64,000 nt of DNA from Oceanicoccus sp. (GCF_029238675.1 NZ_JAQWFR010000016.1:1-64000); one strand, 5' to 3'; shown: positions 46,353 to 57,084, counted from the first letter of the stretch. The notes: generated by a model not told the origin, from the letters alone. Made by a program: numbers and translations.

Positions 46353-46733
46353 ATGCCTAAATCCAAGCAATACACAATCTCCGAGTTAGCCGCAGAGTTT
46401 GATATCACTACCCGCACCATCCGCTTTTATGAGGAGAAGGGACTACTGGCCCCCGCCAGAAAGGGTACCAGCCGTGTCTATAGCGGTGCTGATCACACCA
46501 AATTAAAACTGATTTTAAGAGGCAAACGCCTCGGTTTTTCGCTGGAGGAAAGCGGCGAAATTATCCGCCTGTATGACCCGGCCCATGGCAACAAGGCACA
46601 GCTTAAAAAGCTGATGAAGGCAATACAGGTACGACGTGAGCAGTTGGAAGATCAGTTGGAAGATTTGCAACTGATGATGTCAGAGTTGGATCAGGTAGAA
46701 CAGCGGGCGGCTGAAACGCTTAAAAAACCCTAG
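46353..46733 (+). CDS. liuR: MerR-family regulator LiuR
   Basis: A 126-residue MerR-type repressor of leucine/isovalerate catabolism. The N-terminal winged HTH reads [20 protein letters not shown] followed by [10 protein letters not shown], then a dimerisation coiled coil (residues 80-120) without a metal-binding Cys cluster. It heads the liuABCDE operon, 35 bp upstream of liuA. Confidence 0.93.
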   Translation: MPKSKQYTISELAAEFDITTRTIRFYEEKGLLAPARKGTSRVYSGADHTKLKLILRGKRLGFSLEESGEIIRLYDPAHGNKAQLKKLMKAIQVRREQLEDQLEDLQLMMSELDQVEQRAAETLKKP

Positions 46734-46768
46734 CTGAAGCTCCTAAAAACGCTAAAAGGACAGAGTCA

Positions 46769-47938
46769 ATGAATACCCCTTACCCCACCTTAAACTTTAA
46801 CCTCGGCCAAGACATCGACATGCTTCGCGATGCGGCTTATAAGTTTTGCCAGGATGAAATAGCGCCCCGTGCACAAGCGATTGATGCGGACAATACCTTC
46901 CCCATGGACCTGTGGAAAAAAATGGGTGATATGGGTTTGTTAGGTATCACCGTTGATGAAGCCTATGGCGGCAGCAATATGGGCTATCTGGCCCATGCGG
47001 TAGTGATGGAAGAAATTTCACGGGCTTCCGCTTCGGTGGGTTTATCCTACGGTGCCCATTCCAATTTATGCGTTAACCAGATTTTTAAAAACGGTACCGA
47101 TGCGCAAAAAGAAAAATACCTGCCCAAATTATGCTCCGGTGAACATATCGGCGCTTTGGCTATGTCCGAGCCCAATGCCGGTTCCGATGTGGTCAGCCTA
47201 AAATTAAAAGCCGAAAAGCAGGGCGATTGCTATATTCTGAACGGCAATAAAATGTGGATCACCAATGGCCCCGATGCCAACACCTATGTGATCTATGCCA
47301 AAACCGATAGTAGTGCCGGCTCCCGTGGAATTACCGCCTTCATTGTTGAACGTGATACCAAAGGTTTTAGCCAGCATCAAAAACTCGACAAACTGGGCAT
47401 GCGTGGCTCTAACACCTGTGAACTGGTGTTCGAAAATGCCGAAGTTCCCGCAGAAAATATTCTGGGTAAAGAGGGTGGTGGTGTTGCGGTATTAATGAGC
47501 GGCCTGGATTTTGAACGGGCCGTGCTGGCAGGCGGCCCCCTGGGTATTATGCAAGCCTGTATGGATCTGGTGGTCCCCTATATCCATGACCGCAAACAAT
47601 TTAACCAAAGTATTGGTGAATTCCAATTAGTGCAGGGCAAAGTAGCGGATATGTATGCGGAGCTGGCCGCCTCCCGCGCTTATCTGTATGCCGTGGCCCA
47701 AGCCTGTGACCGCGGTCAGGAAAGCCGCAAAGATTGTGCGGGGGTGATTCTATTTGTCGCCGAGCGCGCCACACAAAAAGCGTTAGATTCCATTCAGTTA
47801 CTCGGTGGCAATGGATATATCAATGAATTCCCCGCGGGTCGTTTATTGCGCGATGCCAAACTGTATGAAATTGGTGCCGGCACCTCGGAAATTCGTCGCA
47901 TGTTAATTGGCCGTGAGTTATTCAACGAAACCCAATAA
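46769..47938 (+). CDS. liuA: isovaleryl-CoA dehydrogenase
   Basis: A FAD-dependent acyl-CoA dehydrogenase that oxidises isovaleryl-CoA to 3-methylcrotonyl-CoA in leucine degradation. The 389-residue protein has [20 protein letters not shown] and the C-terminal [20 protein letters not shown] and [17 protein letters not shown] motifs. Its position between liuR and liuB supports the specific assignment over other acyl-CoA dehydrogenases. Confidence 0.95.
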   Translation: MNTPYPTLNFNLGQDIDMLRDAAYKFCQDEIAPRAQAIDADNTFPMDLWKKMGDMGLLGITVDEAYGGSNMGYLAHAVVMEEISRASASVGLSYGAHSNLCVNQIFKNGTDAQKEKYLPKLCSGEHIGALAMSEPNAGSDVVSLKLKAEKQGDCYILNGNKMWITNGPDANTYVIYAKTDSSAGSRGITAFIVERDTKGFSQHQKLDKLGMRGSNTCELVFENAEVPAENILGKEGGGVAVLMSGLDFERAVLAGGPLGIMQACMDLVVPYIHDRKQFNQSIGEFQLVQGKVADMYAELAASRAYLYAVAQACDRGQESRKDCAGVILFVAERATQKALDSIQLLGGNGYINEFPAGRLLRDAKLYEIGAGTSEIRRMLIGRELFNETQ

Positions 47939-47955
47939 TTTTTAGGGAAAACAGG

Positions 47956-49572
47956 ATGCCCGCTATGCCTCTTATTCAATCAAAAATTAATACTCGCTCA
48001 GCAGAGTTTAAAGCCAACACTGCACATATGCAGCTGCAGGTGGATGACCTGCGCCAGAAGCTGGAAACTATTAAACTGGGTGGAGGTGAAAAGTCCCGGC
48101 AGCGGCATCTGGCCCGGGGTAAATTACTGCCCCGTGATCGGGTGGCGGGTTTATTGGATCCCGGTTCGCCTTTTTTAGAAATTTCGCAGTTGGCCGCCAT
48201 GAATGTTTACGATGAAGATGTCCACTGCGCTGGTGTTATCGCAGGTATTGGCAGAGTCAGCGGCCAGGAGTGCATGATTGTGGCTAATGATGCCACAGTA
48301 AAAGGTGGCAGTTATTATCCTCTCACCGTAAAAAAACATGTACGGGCGCAAACCATTGCCGAGGAAAATAATTTGCCCTGTATTTATCTGGTAGATTCCG
48401 GCGGTGCCAATCTTCCCCGCCAGGATGATGTGTTTCCGGATCGCGAGCACTTTGGTCGTATCTTCTTTAACCAGGCCAATATGTCGGCGCAAAATATTCC
48501 GCAAATTGCTGTGGTGATGGGATCTTGTACCGCCGGCGGTGCTTATGTTCCTTCTATGGCCGATGAATCCATCATTGTAAAACAGCAGGGCACCATCTTT
48601 CTTGGTGGGCCACCGTTGGTTAAAGCGGCCACCGGCGAAATAGTATCGGCAGAAGATTTAGGCGGAGCCGATGTTCATTGCCGCACCTCCGGTGTTGCCG
48701 ATCATTTAGCGCAAAACGACCACCATGCCTTAGAGCTGGCAAGAAATTCGGTGGCCAGGCTTAACCGCGTTAAACCGCTGGCCTTAGATGTAACAGAGCC
48801 TGTTGAACCGCTGTTTGATCGCCAGGAAATTTACGGCATTATCCCCAAAGACACGCGCCAGCCCTACGATGTTAGAGAGATTATTGCCCGCATTGTCGAT
48901 GGCTCCGACTTTGATGAGTTTAAAGCCCTTTACGGTTCAACCCTGGTCTGTGGCTTTGCGCGTATTTCTGGCTACCCGATTGGTATAGTCGCCAATAACG
49001 GTATTTTATTTGGCGAGTCTGCACAAAAGGGTGCGCACTTTGTTGAACTCTGTGCACAGCGAAAAATCCCTCTTGTCTTCCTGCAAAATATCACCGGCTT
49101 TATGGTCGGCAAACAGTACGAAAATGATGGTATAGCCAAACATGGCGCCAAAATGGTCACCGCAGTCGCCACCGCAAAAGTGCCTAAATTTACCGTATTG
49201 ATTGGCGGTTCTTTTGGCGCTGGCAACTACGGTATGTGTGGCAGGGCCTATGATCCACGCTTTATGTTTATGTGGCCCAATGCCCGCATATCAGTAATGG
49301 GTGGTGAACAGGCGGCGGGTGTACTAGCGCAAGTAAAGCGTGACCAAAAAACCAAGGCCGGTGAATCCTGGAGCGAGAGCGAAGAGGCTGAATTTAAGCA
49401 ACCCATCATCGACAACTACGAACGGCAAGGGCATCCCTATTATGCCTCAGCCCGACTGTGGGACGATGGTGTAATAGACCCGGCACAAACCCGTGAAGTA
49501 TTGGCCCTTGCCATCTCAGCAAGCCTCAACAAAGAGGTGGAAGACACAAAATTTGGGGTATTCCGCATGTAA
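47956..49572 (+). CDS. liuB: methylcrotonyl-CoA carboxylase carboxyltransferase subunit
   Basis: The beta subunit of 3-methylcrotonyl-CoA carboxylase. The 538-residue carboxyltransferase-fold protein contains [39 protein letters not shown] and [20 protein letters not shown]. The ATG at 47956 has AGGG upstream; 47965 is an alternative. It pairs with the biotin-carrying LiuD encoded downstream. Confidence 0.96.
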   Translation: MPAMPLIQSKINTRSAEFKANTAHMQLQVDDLRQKLETIKLGGGEKSRQRHLARGKLLPRDRVAGLLDPGSPFLEISQLAAMNVYDEDVHCAGVIAGIGRVSGQECMIVANDATVKGGSYYPLTVKKHVRAQTIAEENNLPCIYLVDSGGANLPRQDDVFPDREHFGRIFFNQANMSAQNIPQIAVVMGSCTAGGAYVPSMADESIIVKQQGTIFLGGPPLVKAATGEIVSAEDLGGADVHCRTSGVADHLAQNDHHALELARNSVARLNRVKPLALDVTEPVEPLFDRQEIYGIIPKDTRQPYDVREIIARIVDGSDFDEFKALYGSTLVCGFARISGYPIGIVANNGILFGESAQKGAHFVELCAQRKIPLVFLQNITGFMVGKQYENDGIAKHGAKMVTAVATAKVPKFTVLIGGSFGAGNYGMCGRAYDPRFMFMWPNARISVMGGEQAAGVLAQVKRDQKTKAGESWSESEEAEFKQPIIDNYERQGHPYYASARLWDDGVIDPAQTREVLALAISASLNKEVEDTKFGVFRM

Positions 49573-49591
49573 GCCCCCATCCACCGACCAA

Positions 49592-49643
49592 CGTCATTCC
49601 CGCCTTCGCGGGAATGACGGAGTATTATTTGCGGGAATGACAG
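49592..49643. repeat. GTCATTCCCGC-family repeat, copy 8, with extra right arm
   Basis: A compact palindrome, CGTCATTCCCGC-CTTC-GCGGGAATGACG (49592-49619), is followed by a spaced extra copy of the right arm, GCGGGAATGACAG (about 49631-49643). It lies inside the liu operon between liuB and liuC. Confidence 0.8.
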
Positions 49644-49673
49644 AAAACACTTTAATCACATTAAGGAAAAATT

Positions 49674-50456
49674 ATGAACTTTGTAACAACCACCCTCGAT
49701 AACCGCGGCGTTGCTACAGTCACCTTAAATAATCCTGCAAAGCATAATGCTTTCGATGATGTGGTTATTGGTGAATTAACCGAGGCATTTAATACCCTAA
49801 ACGACAATGCGGATGTGCGTGTTGTCGTTTTGGCCGCCAAAGGAAAAAATTTTTCCGCCGGCGCAGATCTGGGCTGGATGAAGCGAACCGCTAACTACAG
49901 CCGCGAGGAAAATATCGCCGATGCACAAGCGCTTGCCGGCATGCTAAAAACCTTAAACACGATGACCAAACCAACCATTGCCCGCATACAAGGTGCAGCC
50001 TTTGGTGGCGCAGTAGGCCTGGTGAGTTGTTGTGATATGGCGGTAGCGGCTGAGCGAGCCGTATTTAGTTTAAGCGAAGTAAAAATCGGTCTGATCCCCG
50101 CCACCATTAGCCCCTATGTGATAGCCGCCATTGGCCAGCGTGCTGCCCGTCGATATTTTACAACTGCCGAACGATTTAGTGCCGCTGAGGCTTTAACATT
50201 GGGATTAGTATCAAAGCTTGTTAGCACCGAAGAAGAACTTGACCACGCTGTTACTGAATTAGTTAAGCAGTTATTAACCAGTGGGCCGCAAGCGGTAACA
50301 GCGGCCAAGCAATTAGCCTTTGATATGGACCGTGAAATTAGCGATCAGCTTATTGCGCAAACCTGCGAGCGTATTGCTGATATTCGCACTTCCCCTGAAG
50401 GGCAGGAAGGTCTTACTGCCTTTTTGGAAAAACGTTCACCAGCTTGGGTGCAGTAG
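49674..50456 (+). CDS. liuC: methylglutaconyl-CoA hydratase (enoyl-CoA hydratase family)
   Basis: A 260-residue crotonase-fold enzyme that hydrates 3-methylglutaconyl-CoA to HMG-CoA in leucine degradation. The oxyanion-hole segments KGKNFSAGADLGWMKR and IQGAAFGGAVGLVSCCDMAV are clear. Its specificity is assigned from the position between liuB and liuD. Confidence 0.94.
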   Translation: MNFVTTTLDNRGVATVTLNNPAKHNAFDDVVIGELTEAFNTLNDNADVRVVVLAAKGKNFSAGADLGWMKRTANYSREENIADAQALAGMLKTLNTMTKPTIARIQGAAFGGAVGLVSCCDMAVAAERAVFSLSEVKIGLIPATISPYVIAAIGQRAARRYFTTAERFSAAEALTLGLVSKLVSTEEELDHAVTELVKQLLTSGPQAVTAAKQLAFDMDREISDQLIAQTCERIADIRTSPEGQEGLTAFLEKRSPAWVQ

Positions 50457-50459
50457 CCT

Positions 50460-52481
50460 ATGTCACAACACTACTTTAATAAAATTTTAATAGCCAACCG
50501 CGGTGAAATTGCTTGCCGGGTTATTCGCACTGCACGCAAACTCGGTATTAGCACCGTGGCGGTTTACAGTGATGCTGATAAAAATGCCTTGCATGTCAGT
50601 ATGGCTGATGAAGCGATACATATTGGTGGCGCCCCGTCGCGGGATTCTTATCTGGTTTACGAGCGCGTTATTGATGCCGCGAAAAAAACCGGCGCCGAAG
50701 CCATTCACCCCGGTTACGGTTTTCTCTCAGAGAATGCCGAGTTTTGTAAAGCCTGTAAAGATAACGGCATTGTCTTTATCGGTCCCCCTGTTGCTGCTAT
50801 TGAAGCGATGGGCTCCAAATCCGCCGCCAAAACTATTATGGAAAAAGCAGCAGTACCACTAGTGCCCGGTTATCACGGCGATGATCAAAGTCGCGATGTC
50901 CTTAAACAAGCCGCCGATGATATGGGCTATCCGGTATTGTTAAAAGCGGTAGCTGGCGGTGGTGGCAAAGGTATGCGCCAGGTATGGAGTGAATCGGAAT
51001 TTGATGAAGCACTGGCTGCTGCCAAACGCGAAGCCAACAACAGTTTTGGCAACGACGATATGCTGGTGGAAAAATATTTAACCCAACCCCGCCATGTTGA
51101 AATCCAAGTGTTTTGTGACCAGCATGGCAATGCTGTTTATTTATTTGAACGGGACTGCTCCGTACAGCGCCGTCACCAAAAGGTCATTGAAGAAGCACCA
51201 GCGCCCGGTATGACAGAAGCCTTACGCACAGCAATGGGAGCGGCGGCTATTCGTTCCGCACAGGCGATTAACTACGAAGGGGCGGGCACGGTAGAGTTTT
51301 TACTGGATAGCGATGGCTCATTTTATTTTATGGAAATGAACACACGCTTACAGGTGGAGCACCCTGTTACAGAAATGATTACCAGGCAGGACCTGGTTGA
51401 GTGGCAATTGCGTGTTGCCGCCGGTGAAGTACTGCCAGCCACACAGCAGGCATTATCATTAACAGGTCATGCTTTTGAAGCGCGTATTTATGCCGAAGAT
51501 CCCGATAATGATTTTTTGCCAGCCACCGGCAGCTTGTCCTTTTTACAACCCCCGCAAAACTCTACGCATGTGCGAGTCGATACGGGTGTATTACAAGGCG
51601 ATGAAGTCAGTGTCTATTACGACCCGATGATAGCCAAACTGATTGTATGGGATGAAAATAGAGACAAGGCCCTGCAGCGATTAACCAAAGCGCTGAAGGA
51701 ATATCGCATCAGCGGTATAACGACCAATATTGACTTTCTTTATAACCTGGCCAATTCCCAGCCCTTCCGCGATGCAGATTTGGATACCGGCTTTATTGAA
51801 AAACACCACGAGGCCATTTTCCATGCTGGCGCAGCGGATCTGGAAAAAGAATTACCGCTGGCCAGCCTTTACTTGATTCTGGAGCAACAACAACAGGCCC
51901 GGAAAAAACGCGCACAATCCCACGATGCCAATTCACCCTGGTTTGATGCCAATGGCTGGCGTTTAAATGAAGCACCTGGCCACCGTTTTCAATTACAGAT
52001 TCACCAACAGGTCTACACCGTTGTTGCAGAGCAATTGGGTACGGGATCAAACAGTCGTTACGCTATAACAGTTAACGGTAAAACCGTTTTGGCCCAGGGC
52101 CAGTTGCAAGGCACCGAACTTAGCGCCACCATTGATGGCCACCAATTGCGTGCATCGGTGGCTGCTTACGAGGGTAGCTATAGTCTTTATACCCAGCATA
52201 GCGCCTTAAGTTTTAGTGAGGTCAAACCCGACCTGGGCGATACCGATACGGGCACAGACAGCGGTGGTTTAAACGCGCCCATGAATGGTACCATGGTCGC
52301 CCTGTTAGTAGAGGCTGATGCAGCCGTGAAAAAAGACGATGCACTATTAGTGATGGAAGCGATGAAAATGGAACACACGATTCGCGCACCTGCTGATGGC
52401 AAGGTCATAGAATTTTATTACCAGGCTGGGCAGCTAGTGGACGGTGGCGCCGAGCTCGTCAACTTTGAAGTGGTTGAGTAA
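50460..52481 (+). CDS. liuD: methylcrotonyl-CoA carboxylase biotin-containing subunit
   Basis: The alpha subunit carries biotin and does ATP-dependent carboxylation. The 673-residue protein has a biotin carboxylase N-domain ([20 protein letters not shown]), an ATP-grasp domain with [13 protein letters not shown] and [17 protein letters not shown], and a C-terminal biotinyl domain with the acceptor Lys at about residue 636 in [12 protein letters not shown]. It starts three bases after liuC. Confidence 0.96.
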   Translation: MSQHYFNKILIANRGEIACRVIRTARKLGISTVAVYSDADKNALHVSMADEAIHIGGAPSRDSYLVYERVIDAAKKTGAEAIHPGYGFLSENAEFCKACKDNGIVFIGPPVAAIEAMGSKSAAKTIMEKAAVPLVPGYHGDDQSRDVLKQAADDMGYPVLLKAVAGGGGKGMRQVWSESEFDEALAAAKREANNSFGNDDMLVEKYLTQPRHVEIQVFCDQHGNAVYLFERDCSVQRRHQKVIEEAPAPGMTEALRTAMGAAAIRSAQAINYEGAGTVEFLLDSDGSFYFMEMNTRLQVEHPVTEMITRQDLVEWQLRVAAGEVLPATQQALSLTGHAFEARIYAEDPDNDFLPATGSLSFLQPPQNSTHVRVDTGVLQGDEVSVYYDPMIAKLIVWDENRDKALQRLTKALKEYRISGITTNIDFLYNLANSQPFRDADLDTGFIEKHHEAIFHAGAADLEKELPLASLYLILEQQQQARKKRAQSHDANSPWFDANGWRLNEAPGHRFQLQIHQQVYTVVAEQLGTGSNSRYAITVNGKTVLAQGQLQGTELSATIDGHQLRASVAAYEGSYSLYTQHSALSFSEVKPDLGDTDTGTDSGGLNAPMNGTMVALLVEADAAVKKDDALLVMEAMKMEHTIRAPADGKVIEFYYQAGQLVDGGAELVNFEVVE

Positions 52482-52483
52482 TA

Positions 52484-53380
52484 ATGAACTACCCAAAAAA
52501 AGTCCGTATCGTAGAAGTGGGGCCGCGGGATGGATTGCAAAATGAAAAGCAGCCTATCGACACAGCGACAAAAATTCAGCTGATTGAAAAACTGGCCAGT
52601 GCTGGAATTAGCTATTTAGAAGCCGGCGCTTTTGTAAACCCTAAATGGGTGCCACAAATGGCAGGCAGTGATGAAGTCTTTATCGGTGTTAAGCGTGCAA
52701 GCCATGTTACCTACGCCGCATTAGTGCCTAACCTGAAAGGCTTTGAGCGTGCGGTTGCGGTTAATGCCACTGAGGTTGCTGTTTTTTGCGCCGCCTCTGA
52801 AGCGTTCACCCAAAAAAATACCAACTGTTCCATCGACGAAAGTCTTGCCCGGGCAAACAGCGTTATCGATGCCGCCAAAGCTGCAAATATTCCGGTGCGG
52901 GGTTATATCTCTTGTGTGGTGGGCTGCCCCTATGAAGGTGATATCGCGCCGGAGAAAGTGACTTATATTGCCAAACGTTTATTGGCAATGGGTTGTTATG
53001 AAATTTCTTTGGGCGATACCATCGGTGTCGGCACACCTGCCGCCGTAGCCACCCTGTTAGATGATCTCTTAACCGTCATTCCCGCCGCTCAACTGGCTGT
53101 ACATTTTCACGATACCTACGGTCAGGCCCTGGCCAATATTTTAGTGGCCTTGCAAGCCGGCATTGCTGTGGTCGACAGTTCTGTTGCGGGTTTGGGCGGC
53201 TGCCCCTATGCCAAAGGTGCCTCGGGCAATGTTGCTACCGAAGACCTGGTCTATATGTTAGATGGCATGGCGATTGAAACAGGGGTTGATTTAGCGGCCC
53301 TGATTGATACTGGTAATTGGATATCCGGGAAGCTGGGCAGAACATCCTCCTCCAGTGTGGCGCTGGCCAGTATTTCTTAA
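52484..53380 (+). CDS. liuE: hydroxymethylglutaryl-CoA lyase
   Basis: HMG-CoA lyase cleaves HMG-CoA to acetyl-CoA and acetoacetate, the last step of the liu pathway. The 298-residue TIM-barrel protein has [40 protein letters not shown] and the signature with the catalytic Cys, [20 protein letters not shown]. It begins two bases after liuD, closing the operon. Confidence 0.96.
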   Translation: MNYPKKVRIVEVGPRDGLQNEKQPIDTATKIQLIEKLASAGISYLEAGAFVNPKWVPQMAGSDEVFIGVKRASHVTYAALVPNLKGFERAVAVNATEVAVFCAASEAFTQKNTNCSIDESLARANSVIDAAKAANIPVRGYISCVVGCPYEGDIAPEKVTYIAKRLLAMGCYEISLGDTIGVGTPAAVATLLDDLLTVIPAAQLAVHFHDTYGQALANILVALQAGIAVVDSSVAGLGGCPYAKGASGNVATEDLVYMLDGMAIETGVDLAALIDTGNWISGKLGRTSSSSVALASIS

Positions 53381-53391
53381 TCATTTGCAAA

Positions 53392-53468
53392 TGGCCCGCC
53401 CTGCAGGAGTCGAACCTGCGGCCTTCCCCTTAGGAGGGGGACGCTCTATCCAGCTGAGCTAAGGGCGG
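53392..53468 (-). tRNA. tRNA-Arg (anticodon CCT)
   Basis: A 77-base cloverleaf on the minus strand: acceptor CCGCCCT, D-arm GCTCAGCTGGATAGAGC, anticodon stem-loop TCCCC-CTCCTAA-GGGGA with CCT at its centre, T-arm CAGGTTCGACTCCTG, discriminator G and encoded CCA. It reads the rare Arg codon AGG. It is 11 bp from the liuE stop, on the opposite strand. Confidence 0.96.
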
Positions 53469-53562
53469 AATAAATAACTTCCCAAACAGGAAGGTCGCTG
53501 ATTTTAAAATATTCTTCTTCTTCTGCCCAGTCCTGATTGATCTTATGACATTATCTGAAAGA

Positions 53563-53690
53563 CCGTCATTCCCGCGAAGGCGGGAATCCAGCCTGCATGC
53601 TTATGCTGTTATTTCCGCTAAGGCGGAAATTTACAGCACTGGATTCCCGCCTTCGCGGGAATGACGGGGAGCGGGGGGAGCGGGAATGAC
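53563..53690. repeat. large GTCATTCCCGC-family element, copy 9 (MITE-like)
   Basis: A 105-bp element with perfect 29-bp terminal inverted repeats (53563-53591, 53639-53667), an inner hairpin ATTTCCGC-TAAG-GCGGAAAT and the interior GCCTGCATGCTTATGCTGTT shared with copy 6. A partial right arm, GCGGGAATGAC, follows at 53680-53690. It fills the 309-bp space between the tRNA and arsS. Confidence 0.85.
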
Positions 53691-53777
53691 TGTCCTGTGG
53701 GGTGTGAAGTTATCGAGGCTTGTTAGCGGTTTTATTCGTTGTTAGAGTGGGCAGCAAGCCTCCTTGAGAATAATACG

Positions 53778-54746
53778 ATGTTAGATAGTCGTCCGCTGTT
53801 ATTAGCGACAGATTTTCCGCCGATAAAACGCGGTCATGTTGAAACCCTGCAAGTCAATCTCGGTTATCTCTGCAATCTAAGTTGCGTGCATTGCCATGTT
53901 AATGCCGGTCCTTCCCGCACCGAGTTGATGGATCTGCCCACTATTGAGTTAATCCTGCAATATATCGACCAGCACAATATCAAAGTATTGGACTTAACCG
54001 GCGGTGCGCCGGAAATGAATCCGCATTTTCGCTATTTGGTGACCGAAGCGCGCCATAGAGGTGTTGAGGTGGTCGATCGTTGTAACCTGACCATTTTATT
54101 AGAACCGGAATACGCCGAAGCAGACTTAGCAGAATTTTTAGCGGAGCAGGGAGTGGTGGTGACCGCTTCCTTGCCTTGTTACTCCGAAGAAAATGTTGAA
54201 AAGCAGCGGGGTAAAGGTGTCTATGATGAAAGTATTGAGGCGCTGTTAAAGCTAAATGCTTTGGGTTATGGGATTGATCCCGATAAACCGTTGAACTTGG
54301 TATATAACCCTGTGGGAGCCGTGCTGCCGCCACCACAGGAACAATTACAGGCGGACTATAAGCGTGAATTAAAGCAGCGTTTTGGTATTGAATTTAATCA
54401 GTTATTTACCATTACCAATATGCCCATCAGTCGCTTTGGCAGCGTGTTGATGTCCCATAATGAATTTGATGCTTATATGGAGCTGCTAAAAAATAATTTC
54501 AGTAGCGATAATTTAACCACGGTGATGTGTCGCAGTTTGATCAGTATTGATTGGCAGGGTTATGTCTATGACTGTGATTTTAATCAAATGCTTGAAATGC
54601 CTTTAATCGCCAATGATAGGGCCAAAACCCATTTGTCTGACATAGTGGCGGATTCAGTGGTCGGCAGTGATATTTATATCGGTGATCACTGCTTTGGTTG
54701 CACAGCGGGCCAGGGCAGTAGCTGTAGTGGCGCATTGAATGACTAA
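53778..54746 (+). CDS. arsS: arsenosugar biosynthesis radical SAM protein ArsS-like
   Basis: A 322-residue radical SAM enzyme with the cluster motif CNLSCVHC (Cys32, Cys36, Cys39) and a C-terminal DUF3641-like region with clustered cysteines (CFGCTAGQGSSC). ArsS transfers a 5'-deoxyadenosyl group to methylated arsenic in arsenosugar synthesis. The ATG at 53778 is chosen over the TTG at 53739. The stop overlaps the next gene, and no arsM is visible in the window. Confidence 0.9.
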   Translation: MLDSRPLLLATDFPPIKRGHVETLQVNLGYLCNLSCVHCHVNAGPSRTELMDLPTIELILQYIDQHNIKVLDLTGGAPEMNPHFRYLVTEARHRGVEVVDRCNLTILLEPEYAEADLAEFLAEQGVVVTASLPCYSEENVEKQRGKGVYDESIEALLKLNALGYGIDPDKPLNLVYNPVGAVLPPPQEQLQADYKRELKQRFGIEFNQLFTITNMPISRFGSVLMSHNEFDAYMELLKNNFSSDNLTTVMCRSLISIDWQGYVYDCDFNQMLEMPLIANDRAKTHLSDIVADSVVGSDIYIGDHCFGCTAGQGSSCSGALND

Positions 54747-55431
54747 GCCCTCGTGCTTGCTCAGTATTATTGTTCCTACCCTGAATGAAGCTGAGACTAT
54801 TACAGCAACTTTGCAGCCTTTACAGATGTTACGTAACCAGGGGTGTGAAATTATTATTGCGGATGGTGGCAGTGATGACCATACCGCTGAGCAGGCAGCT
54901 CCATGGGTGGACCAGTTGGTGGTGACTGAAAAGGGCAGGGCGAGGCAGATGAATGCCGGTGCAGATTTAGCGCAAGGCCGCTGGTTGTTGTTTTTACATG
55001 CAGACACCTTACTTACCGCTAATTTTTCTTCTTTTTTAATATCCCTTGCCAGCACTGAAAAACAGTGGGGTTTTTTCTCGCTGAGCTTAACCGGACGTCA
55101 TATTTTTTTTCGGGTGATTGAAACCGCTATAAATCTTCGCTCACGGCTAACCTCTATAGGTACAGGGGATCAGTGTTTGTTTGTTAAAAAGGCTTTGTTT
55201 TTACAGCTTGGCCGCTTCCCTGAGATAGCGCTGATGGAAGATGTTAGTTTGTGCAAAACTTTACGCCAGCACTCATCACCCTGGGTTTGCATCGATAAAG
55301 TACTGACTTCCAGCAGGCGTTGGGAGCAGCATGGCATACTAAAAACGGTAGGCTTGATGTGGCGGTTGCGGTTGGCTTATTTTCTGGGAGCGAGCCCGGA
55401 TCGTTTGGTAAAAATTTATTATGGCCGCTAG
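54739..55431 (+). CDS. glycosyltransferase, TIGR04283 (arsenosugar-associated)
   Basis: A 230-residue GT2-fold protein (LSIIVPTLNEAETITATLQP, IIIADGGSDDHT, LFLHADT). Members of the TIGR04283 family are found beside arsS and are thought to act in arsenosugar or related glycoside assembly; direct biochemical proof is limited. The start overlaps the end of arsS by eight bases. Confidence 0.88.
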   Translation: MTKPSCLLSIIVPTLNEAETITATLQPLQMLRNQGCEIIIADGGSDDHTAEQAAPWVDQLVVTEKGRARQMNAGADLAQGRWLLFLHADTLLTANFSSFLISLASTEKQWGFFSLSLTGRHIFFRVIETAINLRSRLTSIGTGDQCLFVKKALFLQLGRFPEIALMEDVSLCKTLRQHSSPWVCIDKVLTSSRRWEQHGILKTVGLMWRLRLAYFLGASPDRLVKIYYGR

Positions 55432-56068
55432 CAACAATAGAAAAACGATTGTCGTATTTGCCAAGGCACCGGTTCCCGGCGAAGTAAAGACCAGGCTAAC
55501 ACCTTTCTTAAGTGAAGCTAGTGCTGCAGATTTACATCGGCGTTTAGTGGTTCATACACTGCAAACAATAACTCAGCTAACAGATTGCTTTATTGAACTA
55601 TGGGTGGGTAGCGAACACGATTGGTGGACTGAGTTGGCAGAGCGATTTGCTGTGCCTGTTTATAGACAGCGTGGCAATGACCTGGGAGAAAGGATGTCTT
55701 ATGCATTGGATAAAGCATTGCAAGGCTCCAAACAGGTTTTGATTGTTGGAACGGATTGCCCCGATATTACACCGCAGTATCTTCAGCGAGCCCTTGATAG
55801 CGTGGAACAGCAGGGAGTGGTTATTGGTCCCGCCGATGATGGTGGTTATGTCTTGCTGGGTTTAAGCCAACCCATGCCCTGGCTGTTTAATGATATGCGG
55901 TGGGGGGCCGATAGTATTTTTGCCACCACTGTGGCGAGGATGGAAGAAAAGGGAGTTAGCTGGTTTGAATTGCAACCATTGAAGGATATAGACCGGCCTG
56001 AAGATTTTATTCGGTTACAACAACTAAGACCCAATCTTACTGAGGGCCTTAGTGTTAATGGTACTTGA
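55421..56068 (+). CDS. DUF2064/TIGR04282 nucleotidyl/glycosyl transferase-like protein
   Basis: A 215-residue protein of the MobA-like fold (VVFAKAPVPGEVKTRLTPFL, LIVGTDCPDITPQYLQRALD, GPADDGGYVLLGL, DIDRPED). The TIGR04282 family accompanies TIGR04283 and ArsS in arsenosugar clusters. The start overlaps the previous gene by 11 bases. It ends one base before the flgN stop on the other strand. Confidence 0.88.
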   Translation: MAASNNRKTIVVFAKAPVPGEVKTRLTPFLSEASAADLHRRLVVHTLQTITQLTDCFIELWVGSEHDWWTELAERFAVPVYRQRGNDLGERMSYALDKALQGSKQVLIVGTDCPDITPQYLQRALDSVEQQGVVIGPADDGGYVLLGLSQPMPWLFNDMRWGADSIFATTVARMEEKGVSWFELQPLKDIDRPEDFIRLQQLRPNLTEGLSVNGT

Positions 56069-56551
56069 TCAGGCGCTGGTAATAGGGCGGCCAGTGCTGG
56101 TGGTAGTGGCATCACCTTCTTTAGTATAGAGCTTGTTACGGCTATTCTGGCCGCGCAATAGATCCAGAATTTGACCCACCACCAGGCGGGTACGCTTGGC
56201 AATACGTTCATTGATTGCATTTAGCTTTTGGCATTGTTGCCATTGGTCACCGAGCTGACGCCAGGCTTTGGCAATAGCTGGCGCCTGCACATCGGCGGCC
56301 TCCAGAATGGCTTGCTCGTCGTGGTAGCCGGCGGTTGCCAGTAATTGTTGGCGGGTGTTGGCGTGAAATTCCAAAATGGTCAGCATCTGTTGCTTTTGGC
56401 CGATGATCTTTTGAAACTCATCGTAGTTGCGTTGTTCCAGTGCGTTGCGCTCTCGTTGCAATAAATCGAGAAGCTTTGAGGTAGCGGGAATATCGTGTTC
56501 GAAGGTGGCTTCGATTTCTGACCACAGATTGCTATTAGGAGACTGTGTCAT
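56069..56551 (-). CDS. flgN: flagellar export chaperone FlgN
   Basis: FlgN escorts the hook-filament junction proteins FlgK and FlgL. The 160-residue, mostly helical protein has the conserved KLLDLLQRERNALEQRNYDE and QKQQMLTILE segments. It lies downstream of flgM on the minus strand, the usual pairing, with a 94-bp gap. The family is weakly conserved, so context supports the call strongly. Confidence 0.9.
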   Translation of the reverse strand: MTQSPNSNLWSEIEATFEHDIPATSKLLDLLQRERNALEQRNYDEFQKIIGQKQQMLTILEFHANTRQQLLATAGYHDEQAILEAADVQAPAIAKAWRQLGDQWQQCQKLNAINERIAKRTRLVVGQILDLLRGQNSRNKLYTKEGDATTTSTGRPITSA

Positions 56552-56645
56552 TGCTGTATACCTCTGATCGTTCGTAATGATGTTTTTGTATTTGCTACTG
56601 GTTAAGCCCCTGCCCAGGGGGTATTAGCCAGAAAATCCAGTGCCT

Positions 56646-56969
56646 TTAGAACAGCGCGCCTGAATTTATAATCTTGTCGGCGAGTACCAAATCGTCGACC
56701 TTATAGTCACCGTTTTCGAGGGCTGCCTTGATGTTCTCGGCGCGCTCGATATTGGCATCTGGCAGGCTGTTAATTTTGTCAGCCATGCTTTGCAGGGTTT
56801 TTACTTCGCTGCTTAGCTGCACATCATCGCTGTCAGCTGCGTTGCTGCTATCAGCGCTTGCAGGTGCTGCTGTGGGGCTGTCGGCGGATTTTTTGCCGCC
56901 TTGTTCCACTAGTGTTTTTGGGCCGGAGTAACCTCCTAAGCCATTGATATCTCTAACCATTTTCAACAT
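56646..56969 (-). CDS. flgM: anti-sigma-28 factor FlgM
   Basis: FlgM binds FliA until the hook is complete, then is exported. The 107-residue protein has a disordered N-terminus beginning MLKMVRDINGLGGYSGP and the C-terminal FliA-binding region DDVQLSSEVKTLQSMADKIN followed by ENGDYKVDDLVLADKIINSG. It has a very good sigma-28 promoter upstream. Confidence 0.93.
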   Translation of the reverse strand: MLKMVRDINGLGGYSGPKTLVEQGGKKSADSPTAAPASADSSNAADSDDVQLSSEVKTLQSMADKINSLPDANIERAENIKAALENGDYKVDDLVLADKIINSGALF

Positions 56970-57021
56970 CCATTACGGTAGCGCGGGCGCTGTTGGGCAA
57001 TTTACTGAACGATCGTAGTGG

Positions 57022-57048
57022 CTATCGGCAATATCGCCGCGAACTTTA
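57022..57048 (-). promoter_or_regulatory. sigma-28 (FliA) promoter of flgMN
   Basis: On the minus strand TAAAGTTC (57048-57041) and GCCGATAG (57029-57022) are separated by 11 bases, seven of eight matches in each box to TAAAGTTT-N11-GCCGATAA. It lies about 52 bp before flgM, so FlgM would be expressed by the sigma factor it inhibits. Confidence 0.88.
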
Positions 57049-57084
57049 GCTTGACGGGAACAGTCCACACGACAGCCCCCCGTT

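Noticed and set aside
54654-55055. Minus-strand 133-codon frame over arsS and the glycosyltransferase
   Set aside because: It lies opposite two well-supported genes with overlapping starts and shows no family features.
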